Shown: one piece after another, positions 26,063-35,732 of the stretch | How positions within the stretch are numbered: position 1 is the first letter of the stretch | Layout of the letters: the number at the start of each line of letters is the position of its first letter | NCBI RefSeq assembly: GCF_004122105.1 | Contig: NZ_SBKN01000004.1 | Coordinates: 186,001-250,000, forward strand | Source of the DNA: Flavobacterium stagni | GTDB taxonomy: Bacteria; Bacteroidota; Bacteroidia; Flavobacteriales; Flavobacteriaceae | Direction: 5' to 3' | DNA: 64,000 nucleotides | Notes under the pieces: generated by a model | Database searches by the model: none | Told to the model about the DNA's origin: nothing | What the model saw: only the letters and a program-made list of their open reading frames with translations | Position numbers and translations under genes: made by a program

Positions 26063-27162
26063 TGGACGGGTTTTGAAAACAAATTCGTGATGGAAACATT
26101 GAGTTGGGTAAGAATCAACACAAACTCGATTACCGGATAAAAATACATGACGTCCTTTTCTTTCAATTTCCCAGCGGCTAGCCCCAAGGAAATCCAACTA
26201 AACAAGTAACGGAATCCCAATAAGCTACACACGATTATCCATTGAAATTGAAAAGATAAAAGGATAATTGGTAGGATTAAAAACAATAATTGGGAACAAT
26301 AAAAGAGACCCAATTGAAATTTGTCAAATCCCTTGTAATGTTGCGCTGTCGACACATGACGGCGTTTTTGATTGAACCAAGCATTGAATTTGGTTTTGGG
26401 AGCCGAATACGTAAAACTCTCCGTTGTATAACAAATTGCTGTATTGGTGCCATTTCCCGCTTGATTGATGAATAAATCATCATCACCTGAACGTAATTTC
26501 ATGTGATCCATAAACCCACGAACACGAAAGAATTCTTCTTTTTTGTAAGCCATGTTCCGACCCACACCCATGTAGGGTTTTCCCATTTTTGCCCAAGCAA
26601 AATATTGCGTTGCCGTCAATAAAGTTTCAAAACGAATGATTTTATTCAGGAACGATCCTTTGATTTTTTCATAGGCGCCATAGCCCAAAACGATGGTTTT
26701 TTGTTGGGTGTAATGTCCGGTCATTTCCTTAATCCATTGGTTGGATGTTGGATAACAATCGGCATCGGTAAACAGCAAATATTCGTATTTGGCCGCTTTG
26801 ATTCCTAAGGTAAGTGCAAACTTTTTATTGCCCCAAAAAGCCTCGTTATTTTCAACTTTGACCAATTTAATATTCGAATATTGTTTTTCGAAGGCTTCAA
26901 ATAAATCCAATGTTTCATCACTCGAGGCATCGTCAATCAATACAATTTCAAACTCGGGATAGTCTTGCTCGGCTAAAAGTGGAACCAATTTCTGAACATT
27001 TTCAGCTTCGTTTTTCGCGCAAACAATCACCGAAATGGGAATGCGTTTGGGCGTTCCTTTTTGGGCTTTGTAAAAAGAAAACTTACTAAAAAACACGATA
27101 TAGTACAGGAATTGTATCGCTACAACTGCAATAAAAAGGTAAAAAAGTACAGTTAAAATCAT
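26053..27162 (-). CDS. Family 2 glycosyltransferase, membrane-bound
   Basis: 369 residues: an N-terminal membrane helix, then a GT-A domain (PISVIVCAKNEAENVQKLVP, EIVLIDDASSDETLD, metal-binding LLFTDADCYP, catalytic SGDDDLFINQ region and QKRRHVS), then about three C-terminal helices (about 275-350). It resembles processive or dolichol-phosphate-type polysaccharide transferases. It is translationally overlapped by the ECF sigma gene downstream. Product unknown, probably cell-surface glycan. Confidence 0.9.
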   Translation of the reverse strand: MILTVLFYLFIAVVAIQFLYYIVFFSKFSFYKAQKGTPKRIPISVIVCAKNEAENVQKLVPLLAEQDYPEFEIVLIDDASSDETLDLFEAFEKQYSNIKLVKVENNEAFWGNKKFALTLGIKAAKYEYLLFTDADCYPTSNQWIKEMTGHYTQQKTIVLGYGAYEKIKGSFLNKIIRFETLLTATQYFAWAKMGKPYMGVGRNMAYKKEEFFRVRGFMDHMKLRSGDDDLFINQAGNGTNTAICYTTESFTYSAPKTKFNAWFNQKRRHVSTAQHYKGFDKFQLGLFYCSQLLFLILPIILLSFQFQWIIVCSLLGFRYLFSWISLGLAAGKLKEKDVMYFYPVIEFVLILTQLNVSITNLFSKPVHWK

Positions 27163-27235
27163 ATACGCGTTGCGTTAAAAAACGTGCGCAAATGTAGCGA
27201 TTCTCAAAGCAATAATCAAGGTCGAATTCAACAAA

Positions 27236-27850
27236 TTACGGACGGTTTTTTTTCATGGCGTCTGCCATTGCTTTCGCTTGAGGATCTTTCAAAGTTTCCA
27301 ATTCAGAAATGATATTTTTATAATTCACATCATCTCGGTTTTGCGATAATTTTTTCTGAGCTTCAATGGATGTAATTTCGATCTCAAATCCGATGATTCC
27401 CCGTGCTTCGCGCATCGTCTTTTCGGATAAATTTTCGACTCGAATAGGGTTTTCTGATTTTTCCTCGTATTTGTCAACCAGTTTTTTCAAACCCAAAACC
27501 GCTTCTTCATGGGAATGAATTTTTATTTTTCCATACACATGAACCGCGATATAATTCCACGTGGGTACATTTTCATGATCATACCAAGAAGATGAAATAT
27601 AGGCATGCGGACCCGTAAAAACCGCTAAGATTTCATTGTTTTCTGCAAAACCTTCATGCTGGGGATTGACTTTTGAAATATGTCCTAATAAATAAGGGGT
27701 ACCATCCGATTTAAAATCCAACACCAACGGAACATGCGTTGCCCACAATTTACCCAAAGTTTGATTGATCAAAAGGGCAAAACCATTTTTGTGGAGAAAT
27801 TCGTGAATCTCCGCTTGGTTGGTGAGGGAATAATTTTCTAGAATGTACAT
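27236..27850 (-). CDS. PaiB-type FMN-binding protein
   Basis: 204 residues of the PaiB/Hmp-like flavin-reductase fold (annotated as FMN-binding negative transcriptional regulator). Signatures include GKLWATHVPLVLDF, LLGHISKVNPQ, AVFTGPHAYISSSWY and VPTWNYIAVHVYGK. It probably binds FMN or a related cofactor; a direct regulatory role is known only for the Bacillus protein. Its ATG overlaps the murB stop by one base (TAATG). Confidence 0.9.
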   Translation of the reverse strand: MYILENYSLTNQAEIHEFLHKNGFALLINQTLGKLWATHVPLVLDFKSDGTPYLLGHISKVNPQHEGFAENNEILAVFTGPHAYISSSWYDHENVPTWNYIAVHVYGKIKIHSHEEAVLGLKKLVDKYEEKSENPIRVENLSEKTMREARGIIGFEIEITSIEAQKKLSQNRDDVNYKNIISELETLKDPQAKAMADAMKKNRP

Positions 27851-28863
27851 TAGATAATATTCACTTCGGCTTCGATGGCGATGCCGTATTTGTCAAAGAC
27901 TGTTTTTTGGACCAATTTCGATAAGTTCACCAACTCTGTTCCCGTTGCATTACCGTAATTGACAATAACTAAGGCTTGGTTTTTATGCACACCTGCATCC
28001 CCATCACGGTAGCCTTTGAGTCCGGCATGTTCAATCAACCAACCCGCAGGAACTTTGACTTCTGTTGGTGAAACTTCAAAAAATTTAATGTCAGGGAACT
28101 TGGCTTGTACCTGTTCAAATTGGGTTTTGGAAATCACAGGGTTTTTAAAGAAACTCCCGCTATTGCCCAATTCTTTCGGGTCGGGTAATTTGCTTTGACG
28201 AATCGCAATCACAGCATTACTAATGTCTTTGATTGTCGGATTTTCAATTCCGTGTTTGGCCAATTCGGCTTTGATATCGCCGTAATTGCTATTAATTGTA
28301 TGATTGTGTTTGGTCAATTTAAAAACCACCGAAGTGATGATGTATTGTCCTTTGGCTTCTTGTTTGAAAATGCTTTCGCGGTAGCCAAAATGACAGGCTT
28401 CCTTATCAAAATCACGGGTAGTTAATCCGTCCATCGAAACGGCAGAACATTCTAAAAAAGTGTCCTTAATTTCGGCGCCATAAGCACCAATATTCTGTAC
28501 TGGAGTCGTTCCCACATTACCTGGAATGAGCGACATGTTTTCGAGTCCGCCAAAATCCTGATCGATCGTCCACAGCACAAATTCATGCCAATTTTCACCC
28601 GCCATGGCTTGCACCCAAACGTAATTTTCATCTTCTTTAATAACCGATTTTCCTTTGATGTCTATATGGATTACCAAAGCATCAATGTCTTGGGTTAACA
28701 GCATATTACTGCCGCCACCTAAAATGAATTTCGTCGTATTTTGATGGTTTTGCAAAACGTTTTGCAATTCTTCCACCGAATGAACGGCTACAAATTGACG
28801 TGCTTGGGCATCAATGCCAAAGGTGTTGTGGTTTTTTAAAGAAAAATTAGAAACAATAGTCAT
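27850..28863 (-). CDS. murB: UDP-N-acetylenolpyruvoylglucosamine reductase
   Basis: 337-residue FAD enzyme that makes UDP-MurNAc for peptidoglycan. It is type I (E. coli-like) by length and by the YRESIFK loop. FAD-binding FILGGGSNMLL, GIPGN-equivalent SLIPGNVGTTPVQNIGAYG, catalytic Ser in NSGSFFKNPV, and PAGWLIEHAGLKGYRDG are present. It is coupled to the PaiB-like gene downstream. Confidence 0.97.
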   Translation of the reverse strand: MTIVSNFSLKNHNTFGIDAQARQFVAVHSVEELQNVLQNHQNTTKFILGGGSNMLLTQDIDALVIHIDIKGKSVIKEDENYVWVQAMAGENWHEFVLWTIDQDFGGLENMSLIPGNVGTTPVQNIGAYGAEIKDTFLECSAVSMDGLTTRDFDKEACHFGYRESIFKQEAKGQYIITSVVFKLTKHNHTINSNYGDIKAELAKHGIENPTIKDISNAVIAIRQSKLPDPKELGNSGSFFKNPVISKTQFEQVQAKFPDIKFFEVSPTEVKVPAGWLIEHAGLKGYRDGDAGVHKNQALVIVNYGNATGTELVNLSKLVQKTVFDKYGIAIEAEVNII

Positions 28864-28898
28864 TTTTTGGTTTTGTGTTTTTGTTCGAATTCATTCGA

Positions 28899-29573
28899 TT
28901 ATTCTTCCGTTTCCAGTCCGCGACGGAGAAAGTCATTCAACGGTTTGAGGATGGCCAACTCCCGAGCAATCTTTTTACCAAAGTCGGGCGCGCTAAACCA
29001 ATCGTCGTTGATCGGATAAGAGGCGGTAAAACTTTTTAACTTCAAAAATTCAATGGCTGGATGATTCGGATCCACGTCTTTCGGCGCTTTTTTCAATACA
29101 TTGCCCTCTTCTCGAGATAAATTTTGATAGGTTTTGGCAAAGGATTTATCAGCAACAATTGCTTCCAAATCTTCATAAAAAAATTCGATTTCTTTACGGA
29201 TTTTCTTCAACTGATCCGGCTCCGGACACCATACGCCACCCGCAATGAACGAAGCGCCTTTTTCATAATGAATGTAATAGCCCGGACTGTTTTTATGGCC
29301 TTTATTTTGGGTAAACCAAATGCCCATATTGGTCTTGTAGGGCGATTTGTCTTTGGAAAAACGGATGTCACGATTAATGCGAAACGTACAATTTTTAGGC
29401 TCCAAAGGTTCGAGTGTGGGATCCAATTTTTTCAATTCTTCCAAAACAGCTGCAATGGTCGCATGATAAAACTTTTTGTAGTCTTCATAGCGTTTTTTCT
29501 GACTGTGGAACCACTCAGTATTATTGTTTAGTTTGAGTTCTTCTAAAAACTGAAATGCTTCTTTTGCGTTCAT
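28899..29573 (-). CDS. DUF2461-family protein
   Basis: 224 residues matching the TIGR02453/DUF2461 family: FLEELKLNNNTEWFHSQKKRYED at the N-terminus, FRINRDIRFSKDKSPYKTNMG, and GGVWCPEPDQLKKIRKEI. The biochemical role of the family is unknown. ATG abuts the stop of the rhodanese-thioredoxin gene without a spacer, so it belongs to that operon. Confidence 0.9.
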   Translation of the reverse strand: MNAKEAFQFLEELKLNNNTEWFHSQKKRYEDYKKFYHATIAAVLEELKKLDPTLEPLEPKNCTFRINRDIRFSKDKSPYKTNMGIWFTQNKGHKNSPGYYIHYEKGASFIAGGVWCPEPDQLKKIRKEIEFFYEDLEAIVADKSFAKTYQNLSREEGNVLKKAPKDVDPNHPAIEFLKLKSFTASYPINDDWFSAPDFGKKIARELAILKPLNDFLRRGLETEE

Positions 29574-30296
29574 TTATTGCAATTGTTTTTTGATTTCTTC
29601 TTCCTCTAAATAGCCCAAATTGCGCCAGATTGGTTTTTTGTTTTGGTACAAAATCAACGTCGGATAGCCTTCCACTTTCAAGGATTCTGCCAATGCCATA
29701 TTCGCTTCGGCGTCGATGCTCACGACCACGACTTTGTCTTTCATTTCTTCTGAAATTTTTTCCAATGTGGGTTTCAATTTTTTACAAGGGCCGCACCAAG
29801 TCGTATAGAAGTCAATCAATACTTTTTTATCTGTAGCCAAAATTTTATCCAAATCGGCTTGGGTCATCCCGCCTGAAGCCACTTCGTCAGCCAACCCAGC
29901 AGCACGCCATTTCATATAGCCGCCGTCCAATTCGTAGATTTTGGTAAAACCCAATTCTTGTAACTTTTGTGCCGCCGCCGAACTACGACTGCCTGCCATG
30001 CAATATACCAATACGGGTTCGTTTTTATCCAATACTGCAATTCCTTTGTCAAAAGCAGCCGCATCATTCCAATTCAAGTTTTGGGCATTTCCAATGTGTC
30101 CTGAATCATATTCTTCTGGCGTTCGCACATCCAAAACCTGCGCATTCGGATTGGCTTTCAATTGCTCAGCAAAACTCGGAGCATCTAATTTTTCGTAAAC
30201 CGATGCTTCAGCATTATTTTCAGTAGTTTCTGCTTTCTTTTGGCAAGAAATTAAACTGATTACAAAAAGGGTAAGGGCTAAAAATTTTGTTTTCAT
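29574..30296 (-). CDS. Rhodanese-thioredoxin fusion lipoprotein
   Basis: 240 residues. Lipobox LISC (Cys18) after a signal peptide; a rhodanese domain (about 35-135) with LDVRTPEEYDSGHIGNA and active-site loop CMAGSRSS (Cys99); then a thioredoxin domain (about 143-240) with WCGPCKK (Cys168, Cys171) and the cis-Pro GYPTL. The two redox/sulfur modules joined on one membrane anchor suggest periplasmic disulfide or persulfide chemistry. No cytochrome biogenesis genes are adjacent. Confidence 0.93.
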   Translation of the reverse strand: MKTKFLALTLFVISLISCQKKAETTENNAEASVYEKLDAPSFAEQLKANPNAQVLDVRTPEEYDSGHIGNAQNLNWNDAAAFDKGIAVLDKNEPVLVYCMAGSRSSAAAQKLQELGFTKIYELDGGYMKWRAAGLADEVASGGMTQADLDKILATDKKVLIDFYTTWCGPCKKLKPTLEKISEEMKDKVVVVSIDAEANMALAESLKVEGYPTLILYQNKKPIWRNLGYLEEEEIKKQLQ

Positions 30297-30351
30297 AACG
30301 TTTTTTTTTGCTAAAAATAGTCACGTAAAGATAGCTAATCTGTAAGCTATG

Positions 30352-31431
30352 TTACAAATGAAATAATTTATACGTTTGATGGGTAGTTTTTACAATCGCT
30401 TCCGTGCGTTCGGGATGCGTATCCGAAATAAATAGTTGCCCAAATTCGTCTTGGTTGACCATGGAAACGATTTGTGCGACCCGACTTTCGTCCAATTTAT
30501 CGAAAATGTCATCAAACAATAAAATCGGTTTTTCACCACTTTGTCGTTTGACAAATTCGAATTGGGCCAACTTTAACGCAATCAAAAACGATTTTTGTTG
30601 CCCTTGGGAACCAAACTTTTTAATCGGATGTTCGTCAATTAAAAACGCCAAATCGTCTTTGTGAATTCCGGTAGATGTATATTGTAATTGCTTGTCTTTA
30701 TTAATGCTTTTGGCAAGAAGTTCGGCAAAAGCGCTTTCAAACAAATCACTTTCATACTGCAGTTGCACCTTTTCGGCCTGCCCCGTAATTTGTTGGTGGT
30801 GTTTTTGGAAAATGGGAACAAATTCGGACACAAACGCCTGTCGTTTCTCGAAAATGGGTTGGCCTAAATCCACTAACTGTTCGTTATACACGCTTAATGT
30901 GTCGTGGTCATAGGTGTGATTTAAAGCGAAATATTTGAGCAAGGCATTGCGTTGACCCACCACTTTTTGGTACTGAATCAACTGGTGCAAATAGCTCGAA
31001 TCAAGTTGCGAAATCACGGTATCCATAAACCGTCGACGGGTATCGCTGCCTTCCGTAATTAAATCGGAATCAGAGGGTGAAATAATCACGAGCGGAATAA
31101 ATCCGATGTGATCGGAAAACTTTTCATACAACTTCCCGTTGCGCTTTAAAGTCTTTTTTTGTCCTTTTTTCAGGCTGCAAGTGATTTGCTCCGGGCGTGC
31201 ATTTTTTTCAAATTCCCCTTCAATCATAAAATACTCTTCACCATGACGAATGTTTTGAACTGCTAAAGGATTGAAATAACTTTTCCCGTAGGCCAAATGG
31301 TAAATGGCATCCAAAACATTGGTTTTTCCTACGCCGTTTTTTCCCACGAAACAATTGATTTTGGCATCAAATTCAAACTTGACGTCAGTAAGGTTTTTGT
31401 AGTTGAGTAAAGCGATGTGTTTTAAAAACAT
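30352..31431 (-). CDS. recF: DNA replication and repair protein RecF
   Basis: 359-residue SMC-like ATPase of gap repair that loads RecA with RecO and RecR. Walker [17 protein letters not shown], signature [18 protein letters not shown] and Walker [15 protein letters not shown] are complete. It stands alone, divergent from the TPR gene, and is not next to dnaN. Confidence 0.97.
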   Translation of the reverse strand: MFLKHIALLNYKNLTDVKFEFDAKINCFVGKNGVGKTNVLDAIYHLAYGKSYFNPLAVQNIRHGEEYFMIEGEFEKNARPEQITCSLKKGQKKTLKRNGKLYEKFSDHIGFIPLVIISPSDSDLITEGSDTRRRFMDTVISQLDSSYLHQLIQYQKVVGQRNALLKYFALNHTYDHDTLSVYNEQLVDLGQPIFEKRQAFVSEFVPIFQKHHQQITGQAEKVQLQYESDLFESAFAELLAKSINKDKQLQYTSTGIHKDDLAFLIDEHPIKKFGSQGQQKSFLIALKLAQFEFVKRQSGEKPILLFDDIFDKLDESRVAQIVSMVNQDEFGQLFISDTHPERTEAIVKTTHQTYKLFHL

Positions 31432-31543
31432 TGCAGGACAAAGGATTACCGGATTGGACCCAAATGGAGTATCATTTTTTTTGGGAGGTGCAAATTATTG
31501 AAAAATATCGAAAAAAAGGGCTTTTAAATTTGAATAAAAATTA

Positions 31544-31551
31544 TATTTTTG
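31544..31551 (+). promoter_or_regulatory. -7 box before the TPR/ribH genes
   Basis: TATTTTTG fits TAnnTTTG and lies 21 bases before ATG 31573. No clear TTTG is seen at 19-21 bases upstream. Confidence 0.45.
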
Positions 31552-31572
31552 CGCACACTAAATTAAACGTAA

Positions 31573-32382
31573 ATGGCGACATATAATAAAAGAGGTTATA
31601 AAGCCCCCAAAGAAAAAGTAGAAAACGAAGAAAATGTACCGATGGATAATCAGTACATCGAAGATATTCCTAATGTAGATGAAAAAGACAGTACTACAGC
31701 TCGTGCATTCGATGCTTTAGACCAAACTGCATCACGTACAGAGGAGTGGGTGGCGCGTAATCAAAAATACATCTTAGGATTTTTAGGTGGTGCTGCTTTG
31801 ATCACTATCGGTTATTTGATGTACCAAAAATTTATTGTGGAGCCAAACGAAATGACCGCTACGGATGATTTGTTGGTAACACAACAAAATTTCCAAGCTG
31901 CAGTAGATGCACAAGATCCTAAAGTGCAAGATTCTTTGTTTAATTTGGTAATCAAAGGTGCTGAAGGAAAACAAAGTGCAGTTGAATTAGCCAACCAATA
32001 TTCAGGAACTGATTCTGGAAATTTAGCGAATTACTATGCGGGTATTGCGTATTTGAACTTGAAAAAATACGACGATGCGATCAAATACTTGGAGCAATAC
32101 AAAGGTAACGATACGTTCACCGGACCAATTGCTACAGGTGCTATCGGTGATGCTTACGCACAGAAAAATGATAATGCTAAAGCGTTGGAATACTACGAAA
32201 AAGCAGCACGTGCGAACGCCAATGATTTTACTACACCGCGTTATTTGTTCAAAGCGGGTGTGATTTCTATGGAAATGGGTAAAAAAGAAGAAGCGGGTAA
32301 ATTTTTCGCTGAAATTAAAGAGAAATACGAAGACACGCCAGAAGGACAACAAGTGGATGCGTTAATTGGAATGACGAAGTAA
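31573..32382 (+). CDS. TPR membrane protein (YfgM-like)
   Basis: 269 residues: a charged N-terminus (about 1-65), one membrane helix (YILGFLGGAALITIGYLMYQ, about 69-88), then a periplasmic tetratricopeptide region with NLANYYAGIAYLNLKKYDDA and AIGDAYAQKNDNAKALEYYE repeats. The layout is that of YfgM/ancillary SecYEG-translocon partners. It precedes ribH by 34 bases and shares its terminator. Confidence 0.88.
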   Translation: MATYNKRGYKAPKEKVENEENVPMDNQYIEDIPNVDEKDSTTARAFDALDQTASRTEEWVARNQKYILGFLGGAALITIGYLMYQKFIVEPNEMTATDDLLVTQQNFQAAVDAQDPKVQDSLFNLVIKGAEGKQSAVELANQYSGTDSGNLANYYAGIAYLNLKKYDDAIKYLEQYKGNDTFTGPIATGAIGDAYAQKNDNAKALEYYEKAARANANDFTTPRYLFKAGVISMEMGKKEEAGKFFAEIKEKYEDTPEGQQVDALIGMTK

Positions 32383-32416
32383 TTTCGTTTCCAAGCGCTT
32401 AAATTCTAAAAGTCAC

Positions 32417-32908
32417 ATGGCTACAGAAAATAAAAATTTATCCCATTACGATAAAAATACAATCCCAAACGCGAAAGATTTTCGGTTTGGGATTGTTGTT
32501 TCAGAATGGAACGGTCACATCACGGGCGGACTTTATCAAGGCGCCGTGGATACCTTAATCGATTGTGGCGCTTTGCCCGAAAACATCATCAAATGGGAGG
32601 TTCCTGGGAGTTTCGAATTGATTTACGGAGCCAAGCGAATGATGGATACCCAAAACGTGGATTGCGTCATCACCATTGGCTGTGTCATTAAAGGTGAAAC
32701 CATGCATTTTGAGTTTGTCTGTGAAGGGGTAACCCAAGGGATTAAAGACTTAAACGTAATCGGTGATATTCCCGTTATCTTTTGTTTGTTAACCGATAAT
32801 AACGAACAACAGTCCATTGAACGTAGTGGTGGAAAACACGGGAACAAAGGAGTTGAAGCCGCGATTACTGCGATCAAAATGACCGACTTGCGGGAACGCA
32901 GCAAATAA
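32417..32908 (+). CDS. ribH: 6,7-dimethyl-8-ribityllumazine synthase
   Basis: 163-residue enzyme of the penultimate riboflavin step. Conserved are FGIVVSEWNGHITGGLYQGA, WEVPGSFELIYGAK, IGCVIKGETMHFEFVCEGV and PVIFCLLTDNNEQQ with the catalytic His in MHFE. Length fits the icosahedral or pentameric type. It is followed by a strong terminator. Confidence 0.97.
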   Translation: MATENKNLSHYDKNTIPNAKDFRFGIVVSEWNGHITGGLYQGAVDTLIDCGALPENIIKWEVPGSFELIYGAKRMMDTQNVDCVITIGCVIKGETMHFEFVCEGVTQGIKDLNVIGDIPVIFCLLTDNNEQQSIERSGGKHGNKGVEAAITAIKMTDLRERSK

Positions 32909-32917
32909 GATACAACG

Positions 32918-32944
32918 AACCTGTACGAAAGTGCAGGTTTTTTT
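32918..32944 (+). terminator. Terminator after ribH
   Basis: AACCTGTAC, loop GAAA and GTGCAGGTT form a 9-bp stem with one G-T pair, followed by seven T. Confidence 0.93.
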
Positions 32945-33053
32945 GTTTTTAGCACTTGGTTAACGTGTGCACTTCATCAAATTTCTGTACATTTGTTTTT
33001 GACCGAACCCTAACAAATAAATGGGGTAGGTGCTTCAAAGTCAGTTCACTACT

Positions 33054-34934
33054 ATGTCCAGTATTATCCAATTATTACCCGATCACGTTGCCAATCAGAT
33101 TGCTGCAGGTGAGGTGGTGCAACGACCCGCTTCGGTCGTGAAAGAATTACTTGAAAATGCCGTGGATGCCCAAGCAACCGATATCAAATTGATTGTCAAG
33201 GATGCAGGCAAAACCTTGGTACAAGTAATCGATAATGGTATAGGGATGAGTGTAACCGATGCGCGTCTCTGTTTTGAGCGTCATGCCACTTCTAAAATTC
33301 GTCAAGCCGAAGATTTATTTGCCCTTCATACCAAAGGTTTTCGCGGAGAAGCTCTCGCTTCAATTGCTGCTATTGCGCATGTCGAAATGAAAACCCGCCA
33401 AGAACAAGAGGAATTGGGAACGCATATCGTTATTGAAGGCAGTAAATTTGTCGCACAAGAACCGGCCGTTTTACCCAAAGGAACCTCTTTTGCAATCAAA
33501 AATTTATTTTTTAATATTCCCGCTCGCCGCAATTTTTTAAAGTCGGATCATGTTGAATTTCGACATGTGTTGGATGAATTTCAAAGAGTTGCTATGGCAC
33601 ATCCCGGAATTCATTTTACCTTAATTCACAACGGTAGCGAAACGTTTAATTTACCGAGTTCCAATTACCGCCAGCGAATAGTAAATATTTTTGCAGGGAA
33701 AACGAATGAAAAGTTGGTTCCCGTCGCCGAAGAAACCGATATTCTTTCCATTCAAGGATTTGTGGGGAAACCCGAATTTGCCAAAAAGAACAAAGGCGAA
33801 CAGTTTTTCTTTGTGAACGACCGTTTTATTCGTAGTAGCTATTTGCATCACGCGATTATGTCGGCCTACGAAGGGTTGTTGCGTGACGGCATGCAACCGA
33901 GTTATTTCTTGTATTTGCAAGTCCCGGCGCATTCGATAGATATCAATATCCATCCAACGAAAACCGAAATTAAGTTTGATGACGAACAAGCCTTGTATGC
34001 CATTTTGCGTTCGGCGGTGAAACATAGCTTAGGGCAGTTTAATGTGGCTCCTGTCTTGGATTTTGAAAGAGACCCTAATTTGGATACACCCTACGAATAC
34101 CAAACCAAATCGGCGGAATATCCAACCATCGAAGTCGATCGCAGTTATAACCCTTTTGCCGATGAAGTGCCCACACGTCGTGAACCAACTCGCACTGCTT
34201 CTGCAGGGAGTTACAGCAATCATTTCAGTAAACCCGCTGCAGCCCCTAGTTGGGAGAGTTTGTATGTGGGATTAAAACAAGATACCGAAGCTGTTGATTT
34301 TTCTGCTCTAGAAATGGAAGCGGAAGACGAAATTGCGCCGTCATTGTTCAATTCTCAAGAAACAGAAACGTCCACCCAAAAGACCTACCAACTCCAACGT
34401 AAATACATAGTGAGTCCGATTAAGTCGGGTCTAATGTTGATCGACCAAAATCGCGCCCACCAACGGGTGTTATATGAACAATATTTAACCAATATGACGG
34501 TGCAACAAGCGGCGAGTCAGCAATTGTTGTTTCCGTTGCAAGTGTCCTTTAATCCGGTTGAATTGCATGTATTACACGAATTGCAAGACGGATTGCAAAC
34601 TGTAGGATTCACCTTTGATCGTTGGGAAAATGATGGAGTAGTGATTTCTGGAATTCCGATGCATACCAACGAATCCATGATTCGCCAACTCATGGAGGAA
34701 ATTGTGCATGCGTTTCAAGAAGGACTTTCTGACAGTTTTAGTCAGAATGACACCCTGGCCAAGTCCATGGCACGGTCTTTGGCCGTTAAAAATGGAGCGT
34801 TTTTAACGGATAAAGAAATGGAAGCTTTGGTCAACAATTTATTTGCTTGTAAGGATCCCAATGTGAGTCCGTTTCAAAAACCGACGTTCATTACTTTGAG
34901 TGTGGACGAAATCGATAAAAAATTTACACTATGA
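33054..34934 (+). CDS. mutL: DNA mismatch repair protein MutL, endonuclease motifs degenerate
   Basis: 626 residues from ATG 33054 (MSSIIQLLPDHVANQIAAGEV); an upstream GTG frame is not used. GHKL ATPase motifs are complete: KELLENAVDA, DNGIGM, TKGFRGEALASIAA. The middle (about 340-430) is low-complexity and poorly conserved. In the C-terminal dimerisation domain the nuclease motif DQHAxxE reads DQNRAHQ, and the CPHGRPT motif reads SPFQKPT, so metal-dependent nicking is probably absent. It overlaps the first rhomboid gene by ATGA. Confidence 0.96.
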   Translation: MSSIIQLLPDHVANQIAAGEVVQRPASVVKELLENAVDAQATDIKLIVKDAGKTLVQVIDNGIGMSVTDARLCFERHATSKIRQAEDLFALHTKGFRGEALASIAAIAHVEMKTRQEQEELGTHIVIEGSKFVAQEPAVLPKGTSFAIKNLFFNIPARRNFLKSDHVEFRHVLDEFQRVAMAHPGIHFTLIHNGSETFNLPSSNYRQRIVNIFAGKTNEKLVPVAEETDILSIQGFVGKPEFAKKNKGEQFFFVNDRFIRSSYLHHAIMSAYEGLLRDGMQPSYFLYLQVPAHSIDINIHPTKTEIKFDDEQALYAILRSAVKHSLGQFNVAPVLDFERDPNLDTPYEYQTKSAEYPTIEVDRSYNPFADEVPTRREPTRTASAGSYSNHFSKPAAAPSWESLYVGLKQDTEAVDFSALEMEAEDEIAPSLFNSQETETSTQKTYQLQRKYIVSPIKSGLMLIDQNRAHQRVLYEQYLTNMTVQQAASQQLLFPLQVSFNPVELHVLHELQDGLQTVGFTFDRWENDGVVISGIPMHTNESMIRQLMEEIVHAFQEGLSDSFSQNDTLAKSMARSLAVKNGAFLTDKEMEALVNNLFACKDPNVSPFQKPTFITLSVDEIDKKFTL

Positions 34935-35731
34935 TGCAATTAACACCGGTTGTCAAACAACTGTTGATTATCAATATCATCTTCTTCGTAGGATGTTACA
35001 CTTTACCGCATGCCAACGATTGGTTTGGTTTGCATTATTACGATAGTGATTTGTTCCATCCGTGGCAATTTTTCACCTATATGTTTATGCATGGCGGCCT
35101 ATTGCATATTTTCTTTAATATGTTTGCGTTGGTGTCGTTTGGCGGCCTCCTAGAGCATTTCTGGGGGAGTTCGAAGTTCCTATTTTTCTACATTTCTTGT
35201 GGGTTAGGAGCCGCATTAGTGCATATGGGTGTGAGTTATCTCACTGTGCAAGATGTGATGCATCAACTGTCAGGAACTCAAATTACAGCTGAGGATGCGC
35301 GACTTTTGTTAAATGCCAATTACCAAACTATGGAAGATGCGCAAGGTCATATCATGGGTTCGGTAAATGATATTTTAAATAAATACCATTTTACGCAAGA
35401 ACAATTTAATATTCTAGGTCATGCCATTGCAGAGTATCAAGTGCCAACAGTAGGCGCCTCTGGGGCTGTTTACGGTCTACTCGTAGCTTTTGCCTTTATG
35501 TTTCCGTATGCAGAATTGTCGCTAATGTTTATTCCTATCCCCATCAAAGCGAAGTATTTTGTCCCAATATTATTGTGTATTGACTTAATTGGTGGATTAA
35601 AGGGTTCGTCTATTTTTGGTGGAGCAAGTACAGGAATTGCACATTTTGCCCATTTGGGTGGTGCACTCACGGGTTTTATCATGATGTGGATTTGGCGCAA
35701 TCAAAAGTTTAACCAAAACCGTTGGAATTAA
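34931..35731 (+). CDS. Rhomboid-family intramembrane serine protease (first copy)
   Basis: 266 residues, six or seven membrane helices. Catalytic Ser lies in VGASGAVYGLL and His in AHFAHLGGALTGF; MHGGLLHIFFNMFAL supplies the conserved H-x-x-x-N segment. A 65-residue insertion (about 112-175) sits between helices 3 and 4, longer than in most bacterial rhomboids. ATG overlaps the mutL stop; the second rhomboid gene begins 1 base after its stop. Confidence 0.94.
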   Translation: MMQLTPVVKQLLIINIIFFVGCYTLPHANDWFGLHYYDSDLFHPWQFFTYMFMHGGLLHIFFNMFALVSFGGLLEHFWGSSKFLFFYISCGLGAALVHMGVSYLTVQDVMHQLSGTQITAEDARLLLNANYQTMEDAQGHIMGSVNDILNKYHFTQEQFNILGHAIAEYQVPTVGASGAVYGLLVAFAFMFPYAELSLMFIPIPIKAKYFVPILLCIDLIGGLKGSSIFGGASTGIAHFAHLGGALTGFIMMWIWRNQKFNQNRWN

Positions 35732-35732
35732 A

